Origin: Streptomyces sp. NRRL WC-3605
GTDB taxonomy: Bacteria > Actinomycetota > Actinomycetes > Streptomycetales > Streptomycetaceae
Reading direction: 5' to 3'
Assembly (NCBI RefSeq): GCF_001509795.1
Contig: NZ_LLZN01000079.1
Coordinates: 62,001-126,000, forward strand
DNA: 64,000 nucleotides
In this document: one piece after another, positions 56,411-64,000 of the stretch
Numbering within the stretch: position 1 is the stretch's first letter
Layout: the number at the start of each line of letters is the position of its first letter
Notes under the pieces: generated by a model
Told to the model about the DNA's origin: nothing
Database searches by the model: none
The model's input: only the letters and a program-made list of their open reading frames with translations
Translations under genes and position numbers: made by a program

Positions 56411-58609
56411 ATGGGCGACAAGGCGAACGCACACCCCGGAGCCGCCGGCAGGGCTACGGCGGCCGACCACCCCACGTCCGTACGGAATGTGGTGCTGGTC
56501 GGCCACAGCGGTTCGGGCAAGACGACTCTGGTCGAGGCCCTCGCGCTGACGGCGGGAGCGGTGAACCGGGCGGGCCGGGTGGAGGACGGCGGCACCGTCT
56601 CCGACTACGACGAGATCGAGCACCGGCAGCACCGCTCGGTACAGCTCTCCCTGGTGCCCGTCGAATGGGACGGCATCAAGATCAACCTGCTGGACACCCC
56701 CGGCTACGCCGACTTCGTCGGGGAACTCAGGGCCGGTCTGCGTGCGGCGGACGCGGCCCTCTTCGTCGTCTCGGCCTCGGACGGCGTCGACGGCTCCACG
56801 CGCATGGTGTGGGACGAGTGCGCGGCCGTCGGCATGCCGCGCGCGATCGTCGTGACGCATCTGGAGGCGGCGCGGGCGAACTACGAGGAGATGACGCGGA
56901 TCTGCGCGGAGGCGTTCGGTGGCGACGACCCCGACGCCGTGCTGCCGCTGTATCTGCCGCTGCACGGGGAGCCGGGCCCGGACGGGCACGCGCCGGTGAC
57001 CGGGCTGATCGGCCTGCTGACGCAGCGGCTCTTCGACTACTCCACCGGCGAGCGCAAGGAGTCCGAGCCGGGCGGCGACGAGCTGCCGCTGATCGAGGAG
57101 GCGCGCAACCGGCTGATCGAGGGGGTCATCGCGGAGAGCGAGGACGAGACCCTCATGGACCGCTATCTCGGCGGCGAGCAGATCGACGTCAAGACGCTCA
57201 TCGAGGATCTGGAGCGGGCCATCGCGCGCGGGACGTTCTTCCCGGTTCTCGCGGCCGCCCCGGCCGCCGAGGGCGCCCGGCAGGGTCTCGGCACCGTCGA
57301 GGTGCTGGAGCTCATCACCCGTGGCTTCCCGACTCCGCTGGAGCGGCCGGCGCCGGCGGTGACCACGCTCGACGGCCGGCCGCGCGAGGTGAGGCCGTGC
57401 GACCCGGACGGTCCGCTGGTCGCCGAGGTCGTGAAGACCGCGTCCGACCCCTACGTCGGCCGGATCTCGCTGGTGCGCGTCTTCTCCGGCACGCTGCGGC
57501 CCGACGAGACGGTGCACGTCTCCGGGCACGGCATGGAGGACCGGGGCCACGAGGACCACGACGTCGACGAGCGCGTCGGCGCCCTGTCCGCGCCCTTCGG
57601 CAAGCAGCAGCGCACCCTCGGCCACTGCATCGCGGGCGATCTGGCGTGCGTGGCGAAACTGAGCCGCGCGGAGACCGGGGACACGCTGTCGTCGAAGGAC
57701 GACCCGCTGCTGATGGAGCCCTGGCAGATGCCGGACCCGCTGCTGCCGCTGGCCATCCAGGCGCACAGCAAGGCCGACGAGGACAAGCTGTCGCAGGGCC
57801 TGGCCCGGCTGGTCGCGGAGGACCCGACCATGCGCCTGGAGCAGAACCAGGCCACCCACCAGGTGGTGCTGTGGGCCCTGGGCGAGGCGCACGCCGACGT
57901 CGCGCTGGAGCGGCTGCGCAGCCGGTACGGGGTGCAGGTCGACGTGGTGCCGTACAAGGTGTCGCTGCGGGAGACGTTCGCGGGTAGGGCGGCGGGCCGC
58001 GGGCGGCATGTGAAGCAGTCCGGCGGTCACGGGCAGTACGCCATCTGCGAGATCGAGGTCGAGCCGCTGCCCGGCGGTTCGGGCATCGAGTTCGTGGACA
58101 AGGTCGTCGGCGGCGCGGTGCCGCGCCAGTTCATCCCGTCCGTGGAGAAGGGCGTGCGGGCCCAGGCGGCCAAGGGGGTCGCGGCCGGTCATCCCCTCGT
58201 CGACGTCCGGGTCACCCTGCGCGACGGCAAGGCGCACTCGGTCGACTCCTCCGACGCGGCCTTCCAGACGGCCGGCGCGCTCGCGCTGCGCGAGGCCGCG
58301 GGCGAGACGAAGATCCACCTGCTGGAGCCGGTGGCGGAGGTGTCCGTGCTGGTCGGCGACGACTACGTCGGGGCCGTGATGAGCGACCTGTCCGGGCGGC
58401 GGGGCCGCGTCCTCGGCACCGAGCAGACCAGCGGCGGGCGCACGGTGATCAAGGCCGAGGTGCCCGAGATCGAGATCGGCCGGTACGCCATCGATCTGCG
58501 GTCGCTGTCGCACGGCACGGCACGGTTCAGCCGGCGGTACGCGCGGCACGAGCCGATGCCGCAGCAGATCGCGGAGAGGGTCAGGGAGGAGGTGCGGGTG
58601 GCCTCCTAG
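56411..58609 (+). CDS. Elongation factor G-like protein (EF-G2 type) with degenerate G4
   Basis: 732 residues with the EF-G domain order. G1 is GHSGSGKTT (31-39) and G3 is DTPGYADF (95-102). The G4 motif NKXD, which fixes guanine specificity, is THLE (149-152). Domains II-V follow (GRISLVRVFSGTLRP; SGGHGQYAICEIEVEP; LLEPVAEVSVLVGDDYVGAV). Mycobacterial EF-G2 is reported to bind guanine nucleotides but to lack ribosome-dependent GTPase activity. ATG 56411 follows GGAGG at 8 bases. The canonical fusA is not in this window, and the role of this protein is unknown. Confidence 0.88.
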   Translation: MGDKANAHPGAAGRATAADHPTSVRNVVLVGHSGSGKTTLVEALALTAGAVNRAGRVEDGGTVSDYDEIEHRQHRSVQLSLVPVEWDGIKINLLDTPGYADFVGELRAGLRAADAALFVVSASDGVDGSTRMVWDECAAVGMPRAIVVTHLEAARANYEEMTRICAEAFGGDDPDAVLPLYLPLHGEPGPDGHAPVTGLIGLLTQRLFDYSTGERKESEPGGDELPLIEEARNRLIEGVIAESEDETLMDRYLGGEQIDVKTLIEDLERAIARGTFFPVLAAAPAAEGARQGLGTVEVLELITRGFPTPLERPAPAVTTLDGRPREVRPCDPDGPLVAEVVKTASDPYVGRISLVRVFSGTLRPDETVHVSGHGMEDRGHEDHDVDERVGALSAPFGKQQRTLGHCIAGDLACVAKLSRAETGDTLSSKDDPLLMEPWQMPDPLLPLAIQAHSKADEDKLSQGLARLVAEDPTMRLEQNQATHQVVLWALGEAHADVALERLRSRYGVQVDVVPYKVSLRETFAGRAAGRGRHVKQSGGHGQYAICEIEVEPLPGGSGIEFVDKVVGGAVPRQFIPSVEKGVRAQAAKGVAAGHPLVDVRVTLRDGKAHSVDSSDAAFQTAGALALREAAGETKIHLLEPVAEVSVLVGDDYVGAVMSDLSGRRGRVLGTEQTSGGRTVIKAEVPEIEIGRYAIDLRSLSHGTARFSRRYARHEPMPQQIAERVREEVRVAS

Positions 58610-58930
58610 GGCACGGATCTCCTCGTCCGGAAGGTCGCCACGACTCGTCGTCCGGAGCGTCGGCTCGACTCGTCCGGAGCGTGGCCGCAAGGCGCGCGCC
58701 CGGCGCCGCCCGGTCGCTCCGTCGGCGCGCGCCGTGTCACGACGCGCGCCGGAGCCTTCCGGACGCCGTGAGCGGGACCCCACCCCGTCGGCGGGCGGCT
58801 TCGGCCGTCCGCCGACGGATGTCGGTGGCTGGGGATACGCTGATCATCGATCGGCGGGCGATCAACAGGTGTGCGCCGTACGGAAGTCGGGAAGGCCGCA
58901 GGAGCGACAGTGCGGCGAGTGGGGGCGGGA
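58610..58930 (+). promoter_or_regulatory. Spacer with short degenerate repeats before the membrane protein gene
   Basis: CGTCCGGA-type units recur three times near the left end: CGTCCGGAAGGT (58624-58635), CGTCCGGAGCGT (58649-58660) and CGTCCGGAGCGT (58671-58682), spaced 22-25 bp apart. Nothing else stands out in the 321 bp. Confidence 0.4.
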
Positions 58931-60592
58931 ATGACCGTTGAAGGCGGTTACGCGGACATCTTCGGTCCGCAGGTGCCGCGCACGGCCGGTGAGGGGCAGA
59001 CGGCGACCTTCGCGCTGGCCTCGGCGGCCTATCGCGACAACCCGTACGAGGACATCAAGAAGGCCGACAACGAGTGGCACAAGACGGATGTCAAGGCGGG
59101 CCGCGCCTGGGCGAAGATCTTCCGTCCGAATCTCGGTGAGGCGTTCTCGCGTGCCGTGGTCGACCGCATGCTCGGCGACGGCCGCAAGCCGCTGATCCAG
59201 TCCTTCGGCACCGAGCCGCAGGTCGTGGTCGAGCACTGCCTGGCCGCCAACAACATCCGCAAGGCCCGCGACCGGACGCTCACCACGATCATGGTGGTCT
59301 GCGGTCTGCTGTTCCTGCCCGGCCTCCTGGTGTGGCTGCTGGTCTTCACGCTGCGCACCACCATCGTCAAGCGGGACGCCAAGCGGGGCGGGGCGCTCGC
59401 CTCCGTGCTCCTCGTCGCGATGGGCGCGCTGGCCGTGCTGTTCCTGCTCAAGATGCCGTTCACCGGCCTCTGGGCGTGGTACGCGCGCGCCTCCGTGGTG
59501 ATGCCGGTCCTCGGCTGGTTCTGGGCCAAGCAGGTGTGCGAGCGCACCGCGCGGGACCTGCGGGAGCGCTGGGACAGCCTGCTCGCGGGCAGCAGCGTCG
59601 GCGCGAAGGTGCCGGAGGCGGTGCCGGCCAGTCCCAACGAGACCCAGGCCGAGCGTCTGCGCCAGTCGCTGGCCAAGCTCAGCGCCGAGCAGCAGTCCAA
59701 CTCCGTCTTCTACGCCGGGCCGAAGGGCATACTCGGCATGGGCACCCGCTGGGGCAGCTGGCAGCTGGCCGAGGAGCTGGTGCCGGCTCAGCAGGACCGC
59801 GAGATCCACCCCTTCCGCAGCTGGGACGTGATCCGCGCGATCCACGACCAGCTGAGCGTGCTGGAGCGCGGCCCGCTGAACACGGGCGGTTTCCCGAAGC
59901 CCTCGATACGCCACTGGGTCGTGACGCCGATCGCCGAGGGTGCCTCGGCGGTGTCCCGCCCGGAGGGCACGGACGTGGAGGCGTACCAGGTCAAGCCGCA
60001 CGCGATACAGGAGATCTGCAACAAGCAGCAGTTCGGCAGCGGTGACCGGCACTACCTGGGCGTCCAGTGGACCCTGTGGGACGGCCAGCTGGTCATCACC
60101 ATGCTGATCACCGTGACCGTGCTGCACGAGACGCTGCGCATCGAGGTCACGGGCCACGCCCTCGGTCCGGTCAACGGGCTCTTCCAGGAGAAGCCCGAGG
60201 CCCCGACCAAGGAGGTCACCAAGTCGCTGAAGCCGTGGGAGACCCGCTCGGTGAAGCTGCCGCTGGTCGGCACCGACGAGGTGGTGCGGCTGGCGGTGCG
60301 GGCCCCGCTGTCCTGGTATCCCCCGGCGCTGAACTGGCTGGGCGGGACGATCGCCCTGCCCGAGCCGTTCGGGCTCCGGCACGCCTGGGCGGACCAGCCG
60401 TGGCGGCACCGCTTCATGGCCGACGACGCGCTGCGCGCCGCCACCCCTGTGCTGCGGGCCGTGCACGCCTCGGCGATCAGGGTGCTCGCCGAGAACGGCG
60501 TGGACACCGAGAAGTTCGGTGCGCGCTCTGCCTTCCTCAGCACGGCCGTCCAGGACCCGTCGCCCCGCAAGGCGGACGTCTACGACGCGTAG
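58931..60592 (+). CDS. Membrane protein of unknown function
   Basis: 553 residues, family not recognised. About 115 cytoplasmic residues precede two clear membrane helices (IMVVCGLLFLPGLLVWLLVF near 120-139 and SVLLVAMGALAVLFLLKM near 157-174) and a possible third (ASVVMPVLGWFW). The long C-terminal part (200-553) is soluble-looking with a well-conserved appearance (SVFYAGPKGILGMGTRWG; VQWTLWDGQLVITMLITVTV). ATG 58931 follows a GGGGGCGGGA tract. It stands between the EF-G-like gene and the HIT gene with spacers on both sides, so context gives no function. Confidence 0.8.
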   Translation: MTVEGGYADIFGPQVPRTAGEGQTATFALASAAYRDNPYEDIKKADNEWHKTDVKAGRAWAKIFRPNLGEAFSRAVVDRMLGDGRKPLIQSFGTEPQVVVEHCLAANNIRKARDRTLTTIMVVCGLLFLPGLLVWLLVFTLRTTIVKRDAKRGGALASVLLVAMGALAVLFLLKMPFTGLWAWYARASVVMPVLGWFWAKQVCERTARDLRERWDSLLAGSSVGAKVPEAVPASPNETQAERLRQSLAKLSAEQQSNSVFYAGPKGILGMGTRWGSWQLAEELVPAQQDREIHPFRSWDVIRAIHDQLSVLERGPLNTGGFPKPSIRHWVVTPIAEGASAVSRPEGTDVEAYQVKPHAIQEICNKQQFGSGDRHYLGVQWTLWDGQLVITMLITVTVLHETLRIEVTGHALGPVNGLFQEKPEAPTKEVTKSLKPWETRSVKLPLVGTDEVVRLAVRAPLSWYPPALNWLGGTIALPEPFGLRHAWADQPWRHRFMADDALRAATPVLRAVHASAIRVLAENGVDTEKFGARSAFLSTAVQDPSPRKADVYDA

Positions 60593-60712
60593 GCGCTACG
60601 AGGCGTCGGTCGGTACGGCGCGTCGGCGCTGCGGCGCGTAGGCGTTGCGCGGCGTCGGGCCACCGGGGACAGGCGCAGGGGGCCGGGACCCGGCCCCCTC
60701 ATGCCCTCGCGG

Positions 60713-61261
60713 TCAAGCCGTCGGCCAGACCTCGGCCAGCATCTTGCGGGTGTCCGCGAGCAGCTGCGGCAGCACCCGGGTGTGCCCGACGACCGGCATG
60801 AAGTTCGTGTCCCCGCCCCAGCGCGGCACGATGTGCTGGTGGAGGTGGGCGGCGATCCCGGCACCGGCGACCGTGCCCTGGTTCATGCCGATGTTGAAGC
60901 CGTGGGCGCCCGACGCGGTGCGCAGGGCCGTCATCGCCTGCTTGGTCAGGGCCCCCAGCTCGGCGGTCTCCGGCTCGGTGAGGTCCGTGTAGTCGGCGAC
61001 GTGGCGGTAGGGCACGACCATCAGGTGCCCGCCGTTGTACGGGTACAGGTTGAGGACGGCGTACACCTGTTCGCCGCGCCGGACCACAAGTCCGTCCTCG
61101 TCGGATTTGGCCGGGATCGAGCAGAAGGGGCAGCCGTCGTCCGCTCCGGGACCGGTCGGCTTGTTCTCACCCTGGATGTAGGCCATCCGATGGGGCGTCC
61201 ACAGGCGCTGGAACGCGTCCTGGATGCCCACTCCCCACTGCTGCTCCGGCTCACTCGTCAT
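60713..61261 (-). CDS. HIT-domain protein (Ap4A phosphorylase-like)
   Basis: 182 residues. The histidine triad is AHLHQHIVPRW; a zinc-type CPFC lies at about residues 44-47 and NLYPYNGGHLMVVPYRHV is the nucleotide-binding region. The mycobacterial homologue in the same thrS-HIT-pgsA context is a diadenosine tetraphosphate phosphorylase. ATG 61261. It is convergent with the membrane-protein gene and divergent from the channel gene. Confidence 0.93.
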   Translation of the reverse strand: MTSEPEQQWGVGIQDAFQRLWTPHRMAYIQGENKPTGPGADDGCPFCSIPAKSDEDGLVVRRGEQVYAVLNLYPYNGGHLMVVPYRHVADYTDLTEPETAELGALTKQAMTALRTASGAHGFNIGMNQGTVAGAGIAAHLHQHIVPRWGGDTNFMPVVGHTRVLPQLLADTRKMLAEVWPTA

Positions 61262-61339
61262 GCGTGCAGCATATGGCTTCGGCCGTTCCCGGCGTGTCGC
61301 CGGGGCGCCCGGGCGGCGGCCACCGGCCAAGCTGGGCCG

Positions 61340-61999
61340 GTGGACGACGACAACCCCTCCGCCCGCTGGGAGCAGCGCAGCGAGGTCCCGCTGTTCCTGG
61401 CGTCGCTGCTCTTCCTGGCCGCCTACGCCGCCCGCGTCCTCGCGGTGAGCATGCCGCCGTTCTGGAAGGACGTGTGCGTGTACACGATGGCAGCGCTGTG
61501 GCTGCTGTTCGCCGGCGAGTACGTGGTGCGCCAGCGGCTCAGCGGGGAGCGCTTCCCGCGCTACGTCAGGACGCACATCCTGCACACGGTCGTGGTCCTG
61601 CTGCCGCTGCTGCGGCCGCTGCGGATCGTGCCGCTCTACGACGCGATCCAGCACCGGCAGGGAGAGCCACGGCTGTCCCTGCACGCGCGGGTGATCGCCT
61701 ACGCGAGCCTGTCCACGCTGCTGCTCGGCTTCGCCGGGGCCCTGGCCGTCTACCATCTGGAACGCGGGGCGCCCGGTGCCACCATGCGGACCTTCGGCGA
61801 CGCTGTGTGGTGGGCGGCGGCGACCCTCAGCACGGTCGGGTACGGCGACATCACACCGGTGACCTTCGGGGGCCGGACGATCGCGATCGGCATGATGGCC
61901 GGCGGACTGGCCCTGCTGGGCGCGGTGACCGGGTCGTTCTCCTCGTGGCTGCTCCAGGTCTTCGCCCGCGAGAGCGACAAGAGGCCCCCGGGCAGCTGA
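61340..61999 (+). CDS. Potassium channel family protein
   Basis: 219 residues. Four N-terminal hydrophobic segments (for example PLFLASLLFLAAYAARVLAV and VYTMAALWLLFAGEYVV) precede a pore loop with the K+ selectivity filter STVGYGDITPV and a final helix IAIGMMAGGLALLGAVTGSF. Segment four (LLPLLRPLRIVPLYDAIQ) has only two Arg residues, so strong voltage sensing is doubtful. No RCK/TrkA domain is fused. GTG 61340 has no clear ribosome binding site. Confidence 0.88.
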   Translation: MDDDNPSARWEQRSEVPLFLASLLFLAAYAARVLAVSMPPFWKDVCVYTMAALWLLFAGEYVVRQRLSGERFPRYVRTHILHTVVVLLPLLRPLRIVPLYDAIQHRQGEPRLSLHARVIAYASLSTLLLGFAGALAVYHLERGAPGATMRTFGDAVWWAAATLSTVGYGDITPVTFGGRTIAIGMMAGGLALLGAVTGSFSSWLLQVFARESDKRPPGS

Positions 62000-62015
62000 G
62001 CTTCCCGGGGGCCTC
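61981..62015. terminator. Bidirectional terminator between the channel gene and thrS
   Basis: A perfect 12-bp stem (GAGGCCCCCGGG / CCCGGGGGCCTC) with an 11-base loop overlaps the last codons of the channel gene and lies 14 bases past the thrS stop. Confidence 0.8.
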
Positions 62016-62029
62016 GTGGAGCCGGTGGA

Positions 62030-64000
62030 TCAGACCTGCGCCCGCTCCTCGACGACCTTCGCGATCTTGGCGATGGCCTCGTCGAACGGGATGCCGTTCT
62101 CCTGGGAGCCGTCGCGGTAGCGGAAGGAGACGGCGTTGTTCGTCATGTCCTCGTCGCCCGCGATGACCATGAAGGGCACCTTCTGCTTCTGGGCGTTGCG
62201 GATCTTCTTCTGCATACGGTCCGAGGACGAGTCGACCTCGACGCGCAGACCCTGCTTCTTCGCGGCGGCGGCGAACTTCTCCAGGTACTCGATGTGCGCG
62301 TCGCCGATCGGGATGCCGAGCGCCTGGACGGGCGCGAGCCACGCCGGGAAGGCACCCGCGTAGTGCTCCAGGAGCACCGCGAAGAACCGCTCGATCGAGC
62401 CGAACAGCGCACGGTGGATCATGACCGGACGCTGCTTGGAGCCGTCGGCGGAGGTGTACTCCAGGTCGAAGCGCTCCGGCAGGTTGAAGTCGAGCTGGAT
62501 CGTCGACATCTGCCAGGTGCGGCCGATGGCGTCCTTGGTCTGGACGGAGATCTTCGGGCCGTAGAAGGCGGCGCCGCCCGGGTCGGCGACCAGTTCCAGG
62601 TTCTGCTTCTCGGCGACCTGGCGCAGCGTCTCGGTGGCCTCCTCCCACGCCTCGTCGGTGCCGACGAACTTCTCCGGGTCCTTGGTGGACAGCTCCAGGT
62701 AGAAGTCGGTCAGGCCGTAGTCCCGCAGAAGGTTCAGGACGAAGGTGAGGGTCTTGTCGAGCTCCTCGGACATCTGCTCGCGGGTGCAGTAGATGTGCGC
62801 GTCGTCCTGGGTGAAGCCGCGGGCGCGCGTGAGGCCGTGCACGACGCCCGACTTCTCGTACCGGTACACGGTCCCGAACTCGAAGAGGCGCAGGGGCAGT
62901 TCACGGTAGGAACGGCCGCGCGCGTCGAAGATCAGGTTGTGCATCGGGCAGTTCATGGGCTTGAGGTAGTAGTCCACGCCCTCGTCGAGCTGCATGGGCG
63001 GGTACATGCCGTCGGCGTACCAGTCCAGGTGGCCCGAGGTCTCGAAGAGCTTCCCCTTCGTCGCGTGCGGGGTGTAGACGAACTCGTAGCCCTCCTCCTC
63101 GTGCCGGCGGCGCGAGTAGTCCTCCATGACCCGGCGGATGACGCCGCCCTTGGGGTGGAAGACGGCGAGGCCGGAGCCGATCTGCTCGGGGATCGAGAAC
63201 AGGTCGAGCTCGCTGCCGAGCTTGCGGTGGTCGCGCTTCTCGGCCTCGGCGAGGAACTCCAGGTGCGCCTTGAGCTCGTCCTTGGTCGGCCAGGCGGTGC
63301 CGTAGATGCGCTGGAGCATCGGGTTCTTCTCGCTGCCGCGCCAGTAGGCGGCCGCGTTGCGCATGAGCTTGAACGCGGGGATCGCGCGGGTCGACGGCAG
63401 GTGGGGACCGCGGCACAGGTCCTTCCAGCACAGCTCGCCGGTCTTGGCGTCCAGGTTGTCGTAGATCGTCAGCTCGCCGGCGCCGACCTCGACGTCCGCG
63501 CCGTCGTCGTGCGACGCGGAGCCCTTGAGGCCGATCAGCTCCAGCTTGTACGGCTCGTCGGCGAGCTCCTCGCGGGCCGCCTCCTCGGTGACCACGCGGC
63601 GGGAGAACTTCTGCCCGCGCTTCTGGATCTCCTGCATCTTCTTCTCGATGGCCTTGAGGTCATCGGGGTGGAAGGGCCTCTCGACGTCGAAGTCGTAGTA
63701 GAAGCCGTCCTTGACCGGCGGGCCGATGCCCAGCTTGGCCTCGGGGAAGAGCTCCTGCACCGCCTGGGCCATCACGTGCGCGGTGGAGTGGCGCAGGATG
63801 TTCAGACCGTCCTCGGAGGAGATCTCGACGCCCTCGACCTCCTCGCCGTCGGAGAGCACGTACGACAGGTCCTTGAGCTCGCCGCCCACGCGCGCGGCGA
63901 TGACGGAGCGCTCGCCGGCGAAGAGGTCGGCGGCCGTAGTGCCCGTCGTCACCACGCGCTCTTCCCGCTCGGAATCGCGTTGGATGATCACACGGACGTC
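62030..64000 (-). CDS. thrS: Threonyl-tRNA synthetase, missing only the extreme N-terminus
   Basis: At least 656 residues are inside the window; the start is probably two codons past the right edge, because the frame stays open and Streptomyces ThrS starts with a short stretch before [18 protein letters not shown] domain at the N-terminus, editing domain with [16 protein letters not shown], catalytic core with the zinc Cys in [10 protein letters not shown] and motif 3 [19 protein letters not shown], then the anticodon-binding domain. A GTG at 63991 is the first start inside the window but is unlikely to be the true one. Confidence 0.95.
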   Translation of the reverse strand, partial: DVRVIIQRDSEREERVVTTGTTAADLFAGERSVIAARVGGELKDLSYVLSDGEEVEGVEISSEDGLNILRHSTAHVMAQAVQELFPEAKLGIGPPVKDGFYYDFDVERPFHPDDLKAIEKKMQEIQKRGQKFSRRVVTEEAAREELADEPYKLELIGLKGSASHDDGADVEVGAGELTIYDNLDAKTGELCWKDLCRGPHLPSTRAIPAFKLMRNAAAYWRGSEKNPMLQRIYGTAWPTKDELKAHLEFLAEAEKRDHRKLGSELDLFSIPEQIGSGLAVFHPKGGVIRRVMEDYSRRRHEEEGYEFVYTPHATKGKLFETSGHLDWYADGMYPPMQLDEGVDYYLKPMNCPMHNLIFDARGRSYRELPLRLFEFGTVYRYEKSGVVHGLTRARGFTQDDAHIYCTREQMSEELDKTLTFVLNLLRDYGLTDFYLELSTKDPEKFVGTDEAWEEATETLRQVAEKQNLELVADPGGAAFYGPKISVQTKDAIGRTWQMSTIQLDFNLPERFDLEYTSADGSKQRPVMIHRALFGSIERFFAVLLEHYAGAFPAWLAPVQALGIPIGDAHIEYLEKFAAAAKKQGLRVEVDSSSDRMQKKIRNAQKQKVPFMVIAGDEDMTNNAVSFRYRDGSQENGIPFDEAIAKIAKVVEERAQV

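Noticed and set aside
61981..61999. Possible frameshift at the end of the potassium channel gene because a hairpin overlaps its last codons
   Set aside because: The frame ends normally after a charged tail; the overlap is simply a compact terminator shared with thrS.

Overview
The window is a very GC-rich actinobacterial chromosome segment. The set of genes and their order (fmt, priA, metK, coaBC, rpoZ, gmk, mihF, the pyr operon, bldD, nusB, efp, the aro operon, mltG, alaS, rpsD, hisS, relA, secDF, yajC, ruvBAC, pdxST, pimA, patA, pgsA, thrS) is that of the Streptomyces core. BldD with its c-di-GMP motif, the actinobacterial-type integration host factor, frequent GTG/TTG starts, strong third-position GC and 4-bp start/stop overlaps all agree. 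I see no insertion sequence, prophage, CRISPR array, tRNA or rRNA. About 54 real protein genes are present; both ends cut a gene (fmt at the left, thrS at the right).

Region 1 (1-17.8 kb, nearly all minus strand) is nucleotide and cofactor supply plus basic information processing. PyrR, PyrB, PyrC, a small membrane protein, CarA, CarB, PyrD and PyrF form a tightly packed UMP pathway operon. It runs on to mihF (nucleoid protein), gmk (GMP to GDP), rpoZ (RNA polymerase omega), coaBC (CoA synthesis), metK (S-adenosylmethionine) and a helicase-motif-less PriA. A PyrR-type RNA hairpin overlaps the pyrR ribosome binding site. BldD, the developmental master repressor, is read divergently from pyrR, from a promoter that carries a BldD box.

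Region 2 (18.7-33.7 kb, minus strand) has nusB-efp plus an M24-family protein with an altered metal site, then a tandem-repeat intergenic region. The shikimate genes aroE-aroC-aroK-aroB follow (listed in transcription order), interleaved with a small membrane protein and a P-loop protein, and preceded by mltG, ruvX, alaS, two small membrane-associated proteins and rpsD. The 545-bp space between ruvX and mltG is the most intriguing part of the window. It holds a candidate 112-codon leader ORF whose stop overlaps the mltG start, and four alternating complementary segments that could hide or expose the leader ORF's Shine-Dalgarno sequence.

Region 3 (34-53 kb) carries rarA, a VKOR-family protein, hisS, a metallo-beta-lactamase-fold hydrolase, a membrane-anchored cyclophilin and a DUF349 coiled-coil protein (these last two on the plus strand). 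After them come the stringent-response relA, apt, secF-secD-yajC, ruvB-ruvA-ruvC, yebC and pdxT-pdxS.

Region 4 (53-64 kb) is the phosphatidylinositol mannoside cluster pgsA-patA-pimA. It is followed by a plus-strand EF-G-like GTPase with a degenerate G4 motif, an unrecognised membrane protein, a HIT-domain protein, a two-pore-helix-type potassium channel and thrS. Perfect hairpins mark most convergent gene ends. All functional calls rest on reading the translated sequences; no database search was run.
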